Of a DNA stretch of 64,000 nucleotides, positions 1 to 7,947 are shown piece by piece (positions within the stretch are counted from its first letter, which is position 1; each line of letters starts with the position of its first letter). Source of the stretch: JAPLKX01 sp035530195 (GTDB lineage Bacteria; Hydrogenedentota; Hydrogenedentia; Hydrogenedentales; SLHB01); contig DATKVG010000043.1 of NCBI GenBank assembly GCA_035530195.1, forward strand, positions 1-64,000, given 5' to 3'. The position numbers and the translations under genes are program-made. Below the pieces are notes generated by a model. It made no database searches and was not told the DNA's origin. It saw only the letters and a list, made by a program, of their open reading frames with translations.

Positions 1-24
1 TATGGGACGTATAGGACGATTGGG
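1..24. repeat. 9-bp-period repeat upstream of the arsenic operon (partial)
   Basis: Two and a half imperfect 9-bp units, TATGGGACG then TATAGGACG then ATTGGG, run from the window edge, so the array may extend further left. It ends 44 bp before the first start codon (69). It is similar in period and GGAC core to the arrays at 7894-7923 and 16954-16998. Confidence 0.55.
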
Positions 25-68
25 TTCAACTGAGTTGCGGGCAATCGGTCCTTCTTGAGGAGATTAAG

Positions 69-299
69 ATGAAGCTGCAAATATTGGGTACGGGCTGCCC
101 GAAATGTACCAAGCTGGCGGAAAACACCGAGGCCGCCGCCAAAGAGCTGGGCATCGAGTACGAACTGGTGAAAATCAAGGACATCAACGCCATCATGGGG
201 TTTGGCGTGATGGTGACGCCGGCGCTGGCCGTCGACGGGACGGTGAAGGTGGCGGGGAAAGTGCCGGCGGTGGACGAGATCAAGAAGATGCTGACCTGA
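69..299 (+). CDS. Mini-thioredoxin (redox-active disulfide protein 2 family)
   Basis: A 76-residue single-domain thioredoxin/glutaredoxin-like protein. The active-site CPKC is at residues 10-13 after the first beta strand, and a TP pair at 50-51 fits the cis-proline loop of the fold. There is no signal peptide, so it should act in the cytoplasm as a dithiol donor. The start is supported by GAGGAGA about 6 bases upstream. It is the first gene of an arsenic operon; members of this small family often sit beside ArsF/ArsG-type and arsenite-pump genes, so supplying electrons to arsenical reduction is the likely role (inference). It could be the partner subunit of the ArsF-family protein two genes downstream, but that pairing is not proven by sequence. 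Confidence 0.88.
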   Translation: MKLQILGTGCPKCTKLAENTEAAAKELGIEYELVKIKDINAIMGFGVMVTPALAVDGTVKVAGKVPAVDEIKKMLT

Positions 300-318
300 A
301 TCATGGGAGGATGGAAAA

Positions 319-693
319 ATGACTGATAAAGAATCTTGCAGTTGCCCGGCGGGCCCGACATTGATTTTTGCGTGTTCGGGTGCGGCGGACGTGGGTGAAA
401 TAGCGGATCGGACGGCGCGGACGCTCGCGCACGAAGGCGCCGGGAAGATGTTCTGCCTGGCGGGCGTCGGCGGCCGCGTGAGCGGCATCATGGCATCGAC
501 TCAGGCAGCGAGCAAGGTGCTGGCGATTGACGGGTGCCCGTTGAACTGCGCCCGGAAAACGCTCGAGGAGGGCGGATTCACGGCGTTCGTTCATCACCAA
601 CTGGCAGACCTCGGCCTGGAGAAGGGCAAGAGCCCGGCCACGGACGAGGCGGTCGGAAAGGCCGTGGCGAGAGCCCGGGAGTTGCTGGCGTGA
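319..693 (+). CDS. DGC-domain putative zinc-binding protein
   Basis: A 124-residue cysteine-rich protein of the DGC family (putative metal-binding proteins). The signature Asp-Gly-Cys is at 71-73, followed by C77 in DGCPLNCA; further cysteines are C7, C9, C19 and C46. These spaced cysteines could hold a metal ion such as zinc. No signal peptide is present. The upstream SD is GGGAGGA. Its stop codon overlaps the next start (TGATG), indicating translational coupling with the ArsF-family lipoprotein. DGC proteins commonly sit in arsenic and mercury clusters, but their biochemical role is unknown, so no reaction is assigned. Confidence 0.85.
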   Translation: MTDKESCSCPAGPTLIFACSGAADVGEIADRTARTLAHEGAGKMFCLAGVGGRVSGIMASTQAASKVLAIDGCPLNCARKTLEEGGFTAFVHHQLADLGLEKGKSPATDEAVGKAVARARELLA

Positions 694-1118
694 TGAGACG
701 GGTTGGATTGATGTCAGCGGCTGTGGCCGCGGGCGTTCTTGTGGTTTCGATGCTGAGCTGCGGCAGTGCGCCCGAACCCGCGCGAACCGAAGTGGTGTAT
801 TTCCACAGGACCGTTCGTTGCCCGTCGTGCCTGACGATCGAGGATTGGGCGAAGTCGGCGGTGGCGCCGGACGTGGAGGCCGGGCGCGTCACGTGGCAGG
901 CACTCAACCTGGATGAGCCGGCCAACACGCAGTTTGAAGATCGGTACGGGCTCATGGCGCAGTCCGTGGTGGTGCGTGAGATGAAGGCGGGCCAGGAAAC
1001 GCGCTGGAAGAATCTCGAGAAGGTGTGGGACCTCCTCGAGGACGAGGCGGCGTTCACGAAATACGTTCAAGACGAGGTCCGTGCGTTTACGGCGGCTCAA
1101 CCGGAGGCGACATCATGA
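693..1118 (+). CDS. arsF-like: ArsF-family thioredoxin-like lipoprotein
   Basis: 141 residues from the ATG that overlaps the preceding stop codon. A longer upstream reading frame exists, but this start gives a proper signal peptide: positively charged MRR, a hydrophobic stretch and a probable lipobox ending at C23 (MLSC). The mature domain has VVYFHRT followed by CPSC (C43, C46), a thioredoxin-like redox motif typical of the ArsF family, named for the nitrophenylarsenical reductase subunit of the arsEFG system. It probably acts on the periplasmic face of the inner membrane. The stop overlaps the next gene's ATG by 4 bases (ATGA). Substrate is inferred: aromatic nitroarsenicals in characterised relatives, but a general thiol-redox role is equally possible. 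Confidence 0.8.
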   Translation: MRRVGLMSAAVAAGVLVVSMLSCGSAPEPARTEVVYFHRTVRCPSCLTIEDWAKSAVAPDVEAGRVTWQALNLDEPANTQFEDRYGLMAQSVVVREMKAGQETRWKNLEKVWDLLEDEAAFTKYVQDEVRAFTAAQPEATS

Positions 1119-2431
1119 ACCTTTTATCGAAACTGCTGATAGTGGCGGCGCTGATTGCCGCGGTGGTGGGCATCAAGGTGTGGAAAGACTACACAACCGG
1201 AGACCCCACGCAATTGATCGTAAAAGCTGACCAAGGCCCGGCAGCAGCACCGGCGGCGCAGGATGCGCCGAAACCAGCGGCGCCGAAACCGCAGGTGCTG
1301 CCGCGGCTGGTGGACCTTGGCGCGGACAAGTGCATCCCGTGCAAAATGATGGCGCCCATTCTCGAAGAATTGAAAAAGGAATACGCGGGGCGGTTCGATG
1401 TGGAGTTCATCGACGTGTGGAAAAACCCGCCGGCCGCAAAAGAGTATGGCATCCGGAGCATTCCGACGCAGGTGTTTTTCGACGCCTCCGGCAAGGAACT
1501 GTTCCGGCACGTCGGCTTCTTCGGCAAGGACGAGATTCTCGGCAAATGGAGAGAGTTCGGCGTGCTGCCGGCCGAACAAAAGACAGCGCCGCCCGCCGGG
1601 TTCACGCGGTTGGAACCGGCCTCGGCCGATACGCGCGACAAGAACCAAATCTGCTACATGTGCGATGGCGACATCGCCGCCAAAACGCTTGTGGTGCTGA
1701 AGACAGAGAAAGGCGACGTCAATTTCTGCTCGCCCCACTGTTACTTCATCGCGTATTCGAGCATGATGGAATCGAAACCGCCCATCGAGAACGTATCTGT
1801 AACCGACTGGAACACGGGCTCGCTGGTTGCGGCCGGCAGCGCCAGGTTCGCGCTCTCGCTGGACCAACACACCCGGCCGGTTGTGAAAGCCTTTGCGGAT
1901 GAAGCCGCGGCCAAGGCCGAGTGCAGCGCCAATGGCGGCAGCGTGATCGACATGCCGGGCCTGATGGCGAAAGAAATGGAAACCCGCTGCGGTTTCTGCG
2001 ACCGGGCCGTGTATCCGGCCGATGCCTGCGCCGTAAAAGTCGAGGGGCTCAACACGTGGGGCTGCTGCACCATGTGCGCGTTGGGCGTAGCTGCTCGGCT
2101 GCAAAAGGACATTGAAGTAACCGCGAAAGATGCACTCTCAGGCGAGCCCATTCAAGTGAAGACCGCGGGCGGTCATGTAAGCTCGCTCGAACCGCAATCC
2201 GCCGTGGCTTGGGCCGGCACGAAAAAGGATGCGGAAGGAAAGCTCGTTTCGACGGGTTGTTTCAAGCAAGCCTTCTTCGCCCATGAGGCGAATCTCAGGA
2301 AATGGGTAGACGTCCATCCAACGGCGACCGGCAGGCTGATTCTTATTGAACAGGCCTTAGTCGAAAAAATGAAACTCACGCCTCAGCAAATCAGCAAAGC
2401 GTGCAAAATCGGTGAATGCACTCCCAAATGA
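1115..2431 (+). CDS. Membrane-anchored thioredoxin fused to two TRASH-like cysteine modules
   Basis: 438 residues. An N-terminal membrane anchor or signal (about 5-20) leads to an Ala/Pro linker (40-60). A thioredoxin domain with CIPC at 73-76 and the IPT cis-proline loop near 116-118 follows. Two cysteine-rich modules come next: CYMC (180-183) with FCSPHC (204-209), and CGFC (292-295) with GCCTMC (316-321). Both look like TRASH/YHS-type metal-binding knuckles. The extreme C-terminus has CKIGEC. The start ATG overlaps the ArsF stop (ATGA). The likely role is an exported redox protein that handles a metal or metalloid, perhaps As(III), beside the ArsF and ArsG proteins. The thioredoxin call is firm; the TRASH assignment rests on cysteine spacing only. 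Confidence 0.78.
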   Translation: MNLLSKLLIVAALIAAVVGIKVWKDYTTGDPTQLIVKADQGPAAAPAAQDAPKPAAPKPQVLPRLVDLGADKCIPCKMMAPILEELKKEYAGRFDVEFIDVWKNPPAAKEYGIRSIPTQVFFDASGKELFRHVGFFGKDEILGKWREFGVLPAEQKTAPPAGFTRLEPASADTRDKNQICYMCDGDIAAKTLVVLKTEKGDVNFCSPHCYFIAYSSMMESKPPIENVSVTDWNTGSLVAAGSARFALSLDQHTRPVVKAFADEAAAKAECSANGGSVIDMPGLMAKEMETRCGFCDRAVYPADACAVKVEGLNTWGCCTMCALGVAARLQKDIEVTAKDALSGEPIQVKTAGGHVSSLEPQSAVAWAGTKKDAEGKLVSTGCFKQAFFAHEANLRKWVDVHPTATGRLILIEQALVEKMKLTPQQISKACKIGECTPK

Positions 2432-2501
2432 GAACACAGATCATGCGCTTGAAACAAATGGTGTTATCGTCGTCTGGCGTGGCCAGACAGGAGAACTGAG
2501 A

Positions 2502-3446
2502 ATGAAATTGCATCGATTGATCTCTGTTGTTTCGGTAATGGCTCTACTAACCGCGTGGACCGCCACGGCGCAACCGCCGGCCCCTTCGGATAAGGGAAAA
2601 TCCCCAACGATGAATGAGACCTATCCGGGTCTCGCGTCCAGCGGTCTATCATTCGCCATGCTCTCTGATCTCCCGGACGGGGTACTCCTTCGTTCGGGCT
2701 CCACGGAGATGACATCAAAGGATCTCAACACCGAGGTCGCTAAAGCACCGGAAACCATGAGGGAAGAGCTTAAGAAGAACGGGTTTTTCTTGATGGAGCA
2801 GATTGCGACCAAGGCACTTGTTCTTGCAGTTGCCAGGCAACAGGCCGCCGAAGCCAATAAAGACATCGCCTCCAAATCGGAACAGGAAATCCTTGACGAT
2901 TATGTGCAAGGCATTGTTACACAAGTCGAGGTCACGGAAGATGAGGTAGCCAGATTCTACGAAGAAAACAAAGACGCATGTGGCGGGGCCACCTTGGAGC
3001 AGGTCAAGGACCAGTTGAAACAGTATGTCGCCAAAGAGAAGCAACAAGACGCGTTTCAGGAACACATACGGACCCTCGGCCAGCGGATACCAGTCGTCGT
3101 TTCCGCGGCGTGGGCTAAAGAACAGGCCGCGTCCGCCAAGGACAATCCCGTAGACAAAGCACGTGGCAGCGGTAAGCCTTCGATGGTGGATTTTGGGGCG
3201 AGCGGCTGCCGTCCCTGTGACATGATGACGCCCATTCTGGCCGACCTCAAGAAGAAGTATGAAGGGAAAGCGAACGTTCTTTTCGTCCACGTGCGCGAAG
3301 AACAAGTCCTGGCCGTGCGTTACGGGATCCGGTCCATTCCGATTCAAGTGTTTTTCGACAAGGACGGCAAAGAGATCTACCGCCATACAGGGTTCTTTCC
3401 GCAGGCGGACATAGAAAAGAAGCTGGCGGAACTTGGAGCCGTGTAG
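2502..3446 (+). CDS. Exported thioredoxin with helical N-terminal domain
   Basis: 314 residues. A cleavable signal peptide (ends near ATAQ, residue 24) is followed by a helical, charged region (about 75-195) that resembles the N-terminal chaperone part of SurA/PpiC-type peptidyl-prolyl isomerases. A C-terminal thioredoxin domain has CRPC at 236-239 and an IPI cis-proline loop. Its thioredoxin part closely resembles that of the preceding gene (shared GIRSIP.QVFFD, RHTGFF/RHVGFF), so the two are paralogues within the operon. The start is set by GGAGAA about 7 bases upstream; the longer frame would begin inside a region without a signal peptide. It is expected to be periplasmic and reduced by the downstream CcdA-like membrane protein (inference). 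Confidence 0.8.
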   Translation: MKLHRLISVVSVMALLTAWTATAQPPAPSDKGKSPTMNETYPGLASSGLSFAMLSDLPDGVLLRSGSTEMTSKDLNTEVAKAPETMREELKKNGFFLMEQIATKALVLAVARQQAAEANKDIASKSEQEILDDYVQGIVTQVEVTEDEVARFYEENKDACGGATLEQVKDQLKQYVAKEKQQDAFQEHIRTLGQRIPVVVSAAWAKEQAASAKDNPVDKARGSGKPSMVDFGASGCRPCDMMTPILADLKKKYEGKANVLFVHVREEQVLAVRYGIRSIPIQVFFDKDGKEIYRHTGFFPQADIEKKLAELGAV

Positions 3447-3449
3447 ATA

Positions 3450-4145
3450 ATGGAGCAACTTTTTACCACGTTGAGCCAGGCGGTTGAAGGCGCGCCCGCG
3501 GTGGCGGTTTCGGCGGCGTTTTTGTGGGGCGTGCTGAGCATTTTGCTGAGCCCGTGCCACCTGTCGAGTCTTCCGCTGATCGTGGGGTTCGTCAACGGTC
3601 AGGGAGGGATGACGACGCGGAAGGCGTTTATCACGTCGCTGCTGTTTGCACTGGGCATCCTGGTTACGATTGGCGCAATCGGCGTGGTAACGGCGGCGGC
3701 GGGGCGGATGTGGGGCGATGTGGGCCGGTACGGGAACTATTTGATGGCGGGCCTGTTTTTCCTGGTGGGCCTCCACCTGCTCGATGTGATCCCGATGCCG
3801 TGGTCGGGTCCCGGGCAGGTGGGTATGAAACGGAAAGGCCTGCTGGCGGCACTGGTACTTGGGCTGGTGTTCGGCGTGGCGCTGGGCCCGTGCACGTTTG
3901 CGTATATGGCGCCGATGCTGGGCGTGACGTTCCGGCTGGCGTCGACAAGTTTCTTTTACGGCGCATTGCTGCTGGGGGCGTACGGCGTCGGCCACTGCTC
4001 GGTGATTGTGGCCGCGGGAACCAGCACGGAACTCGTCCAGAGGTACCTGAACTGGAATGAGAAATCGCGGGGAACCGTTGTCGTAAAGAGGGTTTGTGGG
4101 CTGCTGGTGATTCTCGGCGGATTGTACATGATATGGACAAGTTGA
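3450..4145 (+). CDS. arsG-like: ArsG-family permease / CcdA-like thiol:disulfide transmembrane protein
   Basis: 231 residues with about six transmembrane helices, in the DsbD-beta/CcdA fold. Paired half-molecule cysteines are visible: SPCHLSSLP (C36) and GPCTFAYMAP (C148), the positions that carry electrons through the membrane in CcdA; a third, C183, lies in GHCSV. In arsenic clusters this branch is called ArsG and is described as an efflux permease for aromatic aminoarsenicals. Sequence alone cannot separate that from electron transfer to the two adjacent exported thioredoxins. The start lies 3 bases after the preceding stop, so the gene is in the same operon. Confidence 0.82.
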   Translation: MEQLFTTLSQAVEGAPAVAVSAAFLWGVLSILLSPCHLSSLPLIVGFVNGQGGMTTRKAFITSLLFALGILVTIGAIGVVTAAAGRMWGDVGRYGNYLMAGLFFLVGLHLLDVIPMPWSGPGQVGMKRKGLLAALVLGLVFGVALGPCTFAYMAPMLGVTFRLASTSFFYGALLLGAYGVGHCSVIVAAGTSTELVQRYLNWNEKSRGTVVVKRVCGLLVILGGLYMIWTS

Positions 4146-4164
4146 AACGTAGAGGTCATGAACG

Positions 4165-5010
4165 ATGAACAAGAATAAAGATGATGAAGCGATTCGGACG
4201 GCAGTTCGCGAGGGTTATGCGCAGGTGGCGCGGGGCGGCGGGTCATGTTGCGGGCCGGCGTCGGGGCCGAACACATGCTGCGGAACGAGTCAGGCCGACT
4301 TGCTGGCGGAACAGATTGGCTACAGCGAGCAGGAACTGGCGGCGCTGCCGGAAGGTGCGAACCTCGGCCTGTCGTGCGGCAATCCGACGGCGATTGCGGG
4401 CCTGTCGGCGGGCGAGGTGGTGTTGGATCTTGGCAGCGGGGCGGGTTTTGACGTGTTTATCGCGGGTCGGAAAGTAGGCGCCACCGGGCGCGTGATCGGC
4501 GTGGACATGACGCCTGAGATGGTTGCGAAGGCGCGAGAAAACACCGCCGGATACCGGGCCAGGGCCGGGTTGGACAATGTCGAGTTCCGGCTCGGCGAGA
4601 TCGAGCACCTGCCCGTGGCGGACGGTTCGGTGGACGTGATCATCTCGAACTGCGTGATCAATCTGTCGCCGGACAAGCCGCAGGTATGGCGGGAGATGTA
4701 CCGGGTTCTGAAACCGGGCGGGCGCACGGCAATTTCGGACCTGGCGCTGCTGCAACCGCTGCCGGAGGCCGTGCGTGGGATGGTGGAGGCGCTGGTAGGT
4801 TGCGTGGCGGGCGCGGCGCTGGTGAGCGACGTCGAGCGGATGGCACGGGAGGTGGGGTTCAAAGACGTCCGCTTGGAGCAGAAGACGGGATTCGTGGAAG
4901 CCATGGTAGATGCGAATGATCCGCTGTACCGCAAGATCCTCGAGCATCTGCCGGAAGAGGCCAGGCCGGGCGATTTCGCCACGAGTCTTTACATCACAGC
5001 ACACAAATAA
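4165..5010 (+). CDS. arsM: Arsenite methyltransferase
   Basis: 281 residues; a cytoplasmic SAM-dependent enzyme that methylates As(III). The SAM-binding motif I DLGSGAG is at 88-94. The three cysteines that bind As(III) in characterised ArsM proteins are present at C71 (LSCGNP), C163 (SNCVINLSP) and C213 (VGCVAGA). The N-terminus carries two vicinal cysteine pairs (C28-C29 and C38-C39), typical of many ArsM proteins. Length matches the bacterial family. It lies between the ArsG-like permease and ACR3 pump, so methylated and unmethylated arsenic handling are encoded together. No missing residues were noticed. Confidence 0.96.
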   Translation: MNKNKDDEAIRTAVREGYAQVARGGGSCCGPASGPNTCCGTSQADLLAEQIGYSEQELAALPEGANLGLSCGNPTAIAGLSAGEVVLDLGSGAGFDVFIAGRKVGATGRVIGVDMTPEMVAKARENTAGYRARAGLDNVEFRLGEIEHLPVADGSVDVIISNCVINLSPDKPQVWREMYRVLKPGGRTAISDLALLQPLPEAVRGMVEALVGCVAGAALVSDVERMAREVGFKDVRLEQKTGFVEAMVDANDPLYRKILEHLPEEARPGDFATSLYITAHK

Positions 5011-5027
5011 AGATGGGAGAGCAGTGC

Positions 5028-6233
5028 ATGGCAGCAGAACGAGCAGCAGTTCAAACGAAAAAGCTGAACGTATTCGAGAGATACCTGACAATCTGGGTCG
5101 GGTTGTGCATCGTGGGCGGGATCGGGCTCGGGCGGATAGCGCCGGATCTGGCGGGTTATCTGGATTCGCTGGCGATCCGCGTCAATGGCGCGCCGGTAGT
5201 TTCAATACCCATCGCCATCTGCCTTTTCTTTATGATGTATCCCATCATGGTGAAGATCGATTTTGCCAGCGTGATAAGAGCCGGCAAACGCGGTACGCCG
5301 GTCTTTCTCACTCTTTTCGTCAACTGGTGCATCAAGCCGTTTACCATGTATGGAATCGCCTTGTTCTTTCTTGGCACGCTGTTCCGTGCATTCATCGGAT
5401 CTGAAGCAATGGATCTGGTGAAAATGCCTTTTGGCTTGGACCTTCCTGTGGGCGCGGAATATGGCGCTGGAACGGTCATAATGCACGAGGGAGTGAAGAT
5501 GCTTCAGGTGCCTCTCTGGCGAAGCTATCTGGCCGGCTGCATCCTGCTGGGTATCGCCCCCTGCACGGCCATGGTGTTGGTTTGGGGCTATCTGGCTCGA
5601 GGCAATGACGGGCTTACGCTGGTAATGGTCGCCATCAACTCGCTGACCATGCTGGTGCTTTACGGCCCCCTGGGCGGGTTCCTGCTCGGCGTGGGAAAGC
5701 TCCCCGTGCCTTGGCAGGCGCTGCTGCTATCTATTGCTATCTATGTAGCGTTACCGCTGGTGGCCGGCTATCTCAGCCGAAAGTGGATCATCTCCGCCAA
5801 GGGTGAGCAATGGTTCAAGGAGAGATTCCTCCACGTCCTGACGCCTATCACCATCATCGCGCTCCTCATCACGCTGGTGCTACTCTTTTCGTTCAAAGGC
5901 GAGGTTATTGTGGGCAATCCGCTGACTATTCTCTGGATTGCCGTACCGCTCTTTATTCAGACCTGCCTTATTTTCGTAATCGGCTATGCGCTGGCCAAAC
6001 TCCTTAAGCTCCGCTACGAAGATGCTGCACCTGCCGCCATGATCGGGGCGTCCAACCACTTCGAAGTTGCTATTGCGACGGCTGTTATGCTGTTCGGACT
6101 GTCGTCCGGCGCCGCATTGGCCACCGTCGTCGGCGTTCTCATCGAGGTGCCGGTGATGCTGATGCTGGTGCGGATCTGTTTACGGACGCAGCACTGGTTT
6201 TCCGCCCGCGAACGTATTCTGGCAACTGAATAA
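5028..6233 (+). CDS. acr3: ACR3-family arsenite efflux transporter
   Basis: 401 residues with about ten membrane helices; exports arsenite from the cytoplasm. The family's conserved cysteine is present in GIAPCTAMVLVW (C179), and the late GASNHFEVAIA motif is intact. ACR3 proteins are usually near 350 residues. The extra length lies mostly in one hydrophilic insert (about 120-165, including MPFGLDLPVGAEY) just before the helix that carries the cysteine. The start at 5028 is preferred over an ATG at 5013 because GGGAGA is 7 bases upstream. It is the last gene of the arsenic operon. No arsR is visible, so regulation may be encoded to the left of the window. Confidence 0.95.
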   Translation: MAAERAAVQTKKLNVFERYLTIWVGLCIVGGIGLGRIAPDLAGYLDSLAIRVNGAPVVSIPIAICLFFMMYPIMVKIDFASVIRAGKRGTPVFLTLFVNWCIKPFTMYGIALFFLGTLFRAFIGSEAMDLVKMPFGLDLPVGAEYGAGTVIMHEGVKMLQVPLWRSYLAGCILLGIAPCTAMVLVWGYLARGNDGLTLVMVAINSLTMLVLYGPLGGFLLGVGKLPVPWQALLLSIAIYVALPLVAGYLSRKWIISAKGEQWFKERFLHVLTPITIIALLITLVLLFSFKGEVIVGNPLTILWIAVPLFIQTCLIFVIGYALAKLLKLRYEDAAPAAMIGASNHFEVAIATAVMLFGLSSGAALATVVGVLIEVPVMLMLVRICLRTQHWFSARERILATE

Positions 6234-6309
6234 CACCTGGCGGCTATCCTTTTGGAACATTTTGCGGTAGGATGGGTTTCACCAATCGAGGCAAAAAGAG
6301 GAAGCCGCC

Positions 6310-7893
6310 ATGCCATGTTGTTCTCTGTTCAACCCGATGGGCAGGCTCTGCGGGCTCGTTTTTGTCTTTTCCACCATGGTGGTTGCACAGGGGCCGGTTG
6401 TTGCGCCGTTTGAGGTGACGGACTGGTCGACGTCGGCGGGCAAGATCGATGAACTCGTCCTGGTGCGCCTCGAACAGAGCGGCATCAAGCCCGCCAGGCC
6501 GTGTTCGGACGAGGTTTTCCTGCGGCGCGTCTACCTCGACATGACCGGTACCCTGCCCCAACCGGCTGAGCTGCAAGCGTTTATGCGGGACAACCAACCG
6601 GGCAAACGCGCCGCACTTATCGAGTTGCTCTTCAAACGCGACGAATTCGCCGAATATTGGGCGCTGAAATGGTGCGATCTCCTTAGGGTCAAGGCCGAAT
6701 TCCCAATCAACCTCTGGCCGAACGCCGTCCAGGCGTACCACCGTTGGATCCGCGACGCGCTCCGATCGAACATGCCTTACGACCAGTTTGTGCGCGAACT
6801 GCTGACATCGAGCGGCAGCAACTTTCGGGTGCCGCCGGTCAATTTTTATCGGGCGATCCAGGGCAGGCAGCCGGGCGAACTGGCGGCGGCCGCCGCGTTG
6901 ACGTTTATGGGTGCGCGCATCGGCGGATGGCCAAAGGCCGATCAGGACAACCTGGCGCTGTTCTTCTCGAAGGTTGCATACAAAAGCACCGCCGAGTGGA
7001 AAGAAGAGATTGTCTACATGAAGCCGGACGCGGTTGAACCGCTCGACGTCACGTTTCCGGACGGGGTGCAGGTGGTTGTCGCGCCGGATCAAGACCCGCG
7101 GAAGGTGTTTGCGGCGTGGCTTGTCGCGCGGGACAATCCCTGGTTTGCGCGCAACATCGTCAACCGGGTTTGGTCGTGGCTGATGGGGAGGGGCATCATC
7201 CACGAGGCCGACGACATCCGGCCGGACAACCTGGCGTCGAACCCGGAACTGCTCGAGTATCTCGAGCGCGAATTGCTGAATGCCAATTATGACCTGCGTC
7301 ACATGTACCGGCTGATTCTGAACTCGAGGACGTACCAGCAGTCGTCGATTCCGCGCACGGACAGCGCCGACGCCGAACCGCTGTTTGCCTGCTACCCGGT
7401 AAGGCGGCTCGACGCGGAAGTCCTGATCGATGCGTTGTGCTGGATTACGGGGACCCGCGAGGGCTATCAGAGCCCGATCCCCGAGCCGTTCACGTTCATC
7501 CCGGACTACCAGCGGTCGGTCGCGCTCGCAGACGGCAGCATCACGAGCCCGTTCCTCGAGATGTTCGGGCGGCCGCCGCGCGATACGGGGCTCGAATCGG
7601 AGCGGCTTAACCAGCCCACCGACGCGCAGCGGCTCCACCTCCTCAACTCGAGCAACATCCAGCGCAGAATTCAAAACAGTTGGCGGATCAAGAACCTCTT
7701 TCGAAGCGCGAACAAGAAACCCGGCGCCGCTATCATAAGGCTTTACGAGACGATCCTTACCCGGAAACCGACCGATTCCGAACTCCAGACGGTCAAAGAA
7801 TATGTGCAGACAGCCGGGCTGCAACCCAAGCAGGCGGCGGAAGACCTCGCCTGGGCCCTGATAAATACCAAGGAATTCCTTTATAGGCATTGA
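6310..7893 (+). CDS. DUF1549/DUF1553 exported protein
   Basis: 527 residues with an N-terminal signal peptide (about 1-27). A DUF1549 (PSCyt2) domain (about 45-230, with the RRVYLDMTGTLP hallmark) and a DUF1553 (PSD1) domain (about 265-520, with FARNIVNRVWSWLMGRG) follow. Planctomycete relatives often carry an N-terminal c-type haem domain and exceed 800 residues; this one has no CxxCH at all and starts directly with DUF1549. Function is unknown. The gene is followed by a DUF1501 gene, the standard pairing of this family, which is thought to work on an external substrate. GAGGAAG upstream supports the start. Confidence 0.88.
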   Translation: MPCCSLFNPMGRLCGLVFVFSTMVVAQGPVVAPFEVTDWSTSAGKIDELVLVRLEQSGIKPARPCSDEVFLRRVYLDMTGTLPQPAELQAFMRDNQPGKRAALIELLFKRDEFAEYWALKWCDLLRVKAEFPINLWPNAVQAYHRWIRDALRSNMPYDQFVRELLTSSGSNFRVPPVNFYRAIQGRQPGELAAAAALTFMGARIGGWPKADQDNLALFFSKVAYKSTAEWKEEIVYMKPDAVEPLDVTFPDGVQVVVAPDQDPRKVFAAWLVARDNPWFARNIVNRVWSWLMGRGIIHEADDIRPDNLASNPELLEYLERELLNANYDLRHMYRLILNSRTYQQSSIPRTDSADAEPLFACYPVRRLDAEVLIDALCWITGTREGYQSPIPEPFTFIPDYQRSVALADGSITSPFLEMFGRPPRDTGLESERLNQPTDAQRLHLLNSSNIQRRIQNSWRIKNLFRSANKKPGAAIIRLYETILTRKPTDSELQTVKEYVQTAGLQPKQAAEDLAWALINTKEFLYRH

Positions 7894-7923
7894 GATCGGA
7901 CGGATCCGACTGATCGGACGGAT
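7894..7923. repeat. 9-bp-period GATCSGACN repeat
   Basis: Begins immediately after the DUF1549/DUF1553 stop codon: GATCGGACG, GATCCGACT, GATCGGACG, GAT. It ends 24 bp before the DUF1501 start, just ahead of its SD. The sequence resembles the array at 41916-41941 read on the other strand. Confidence 0.75.
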
Positions 7924-7947
7924 AAGAGCAATACGAGGAGGTTGTCG

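Noticed and set aside
2715..7890. Long minus-strand frames opposite the ars genes and the DUF1549 gene
   Set aside because: Arg/His-rich low-complexity products with no domain; the plus-strand genes explain the DNA.
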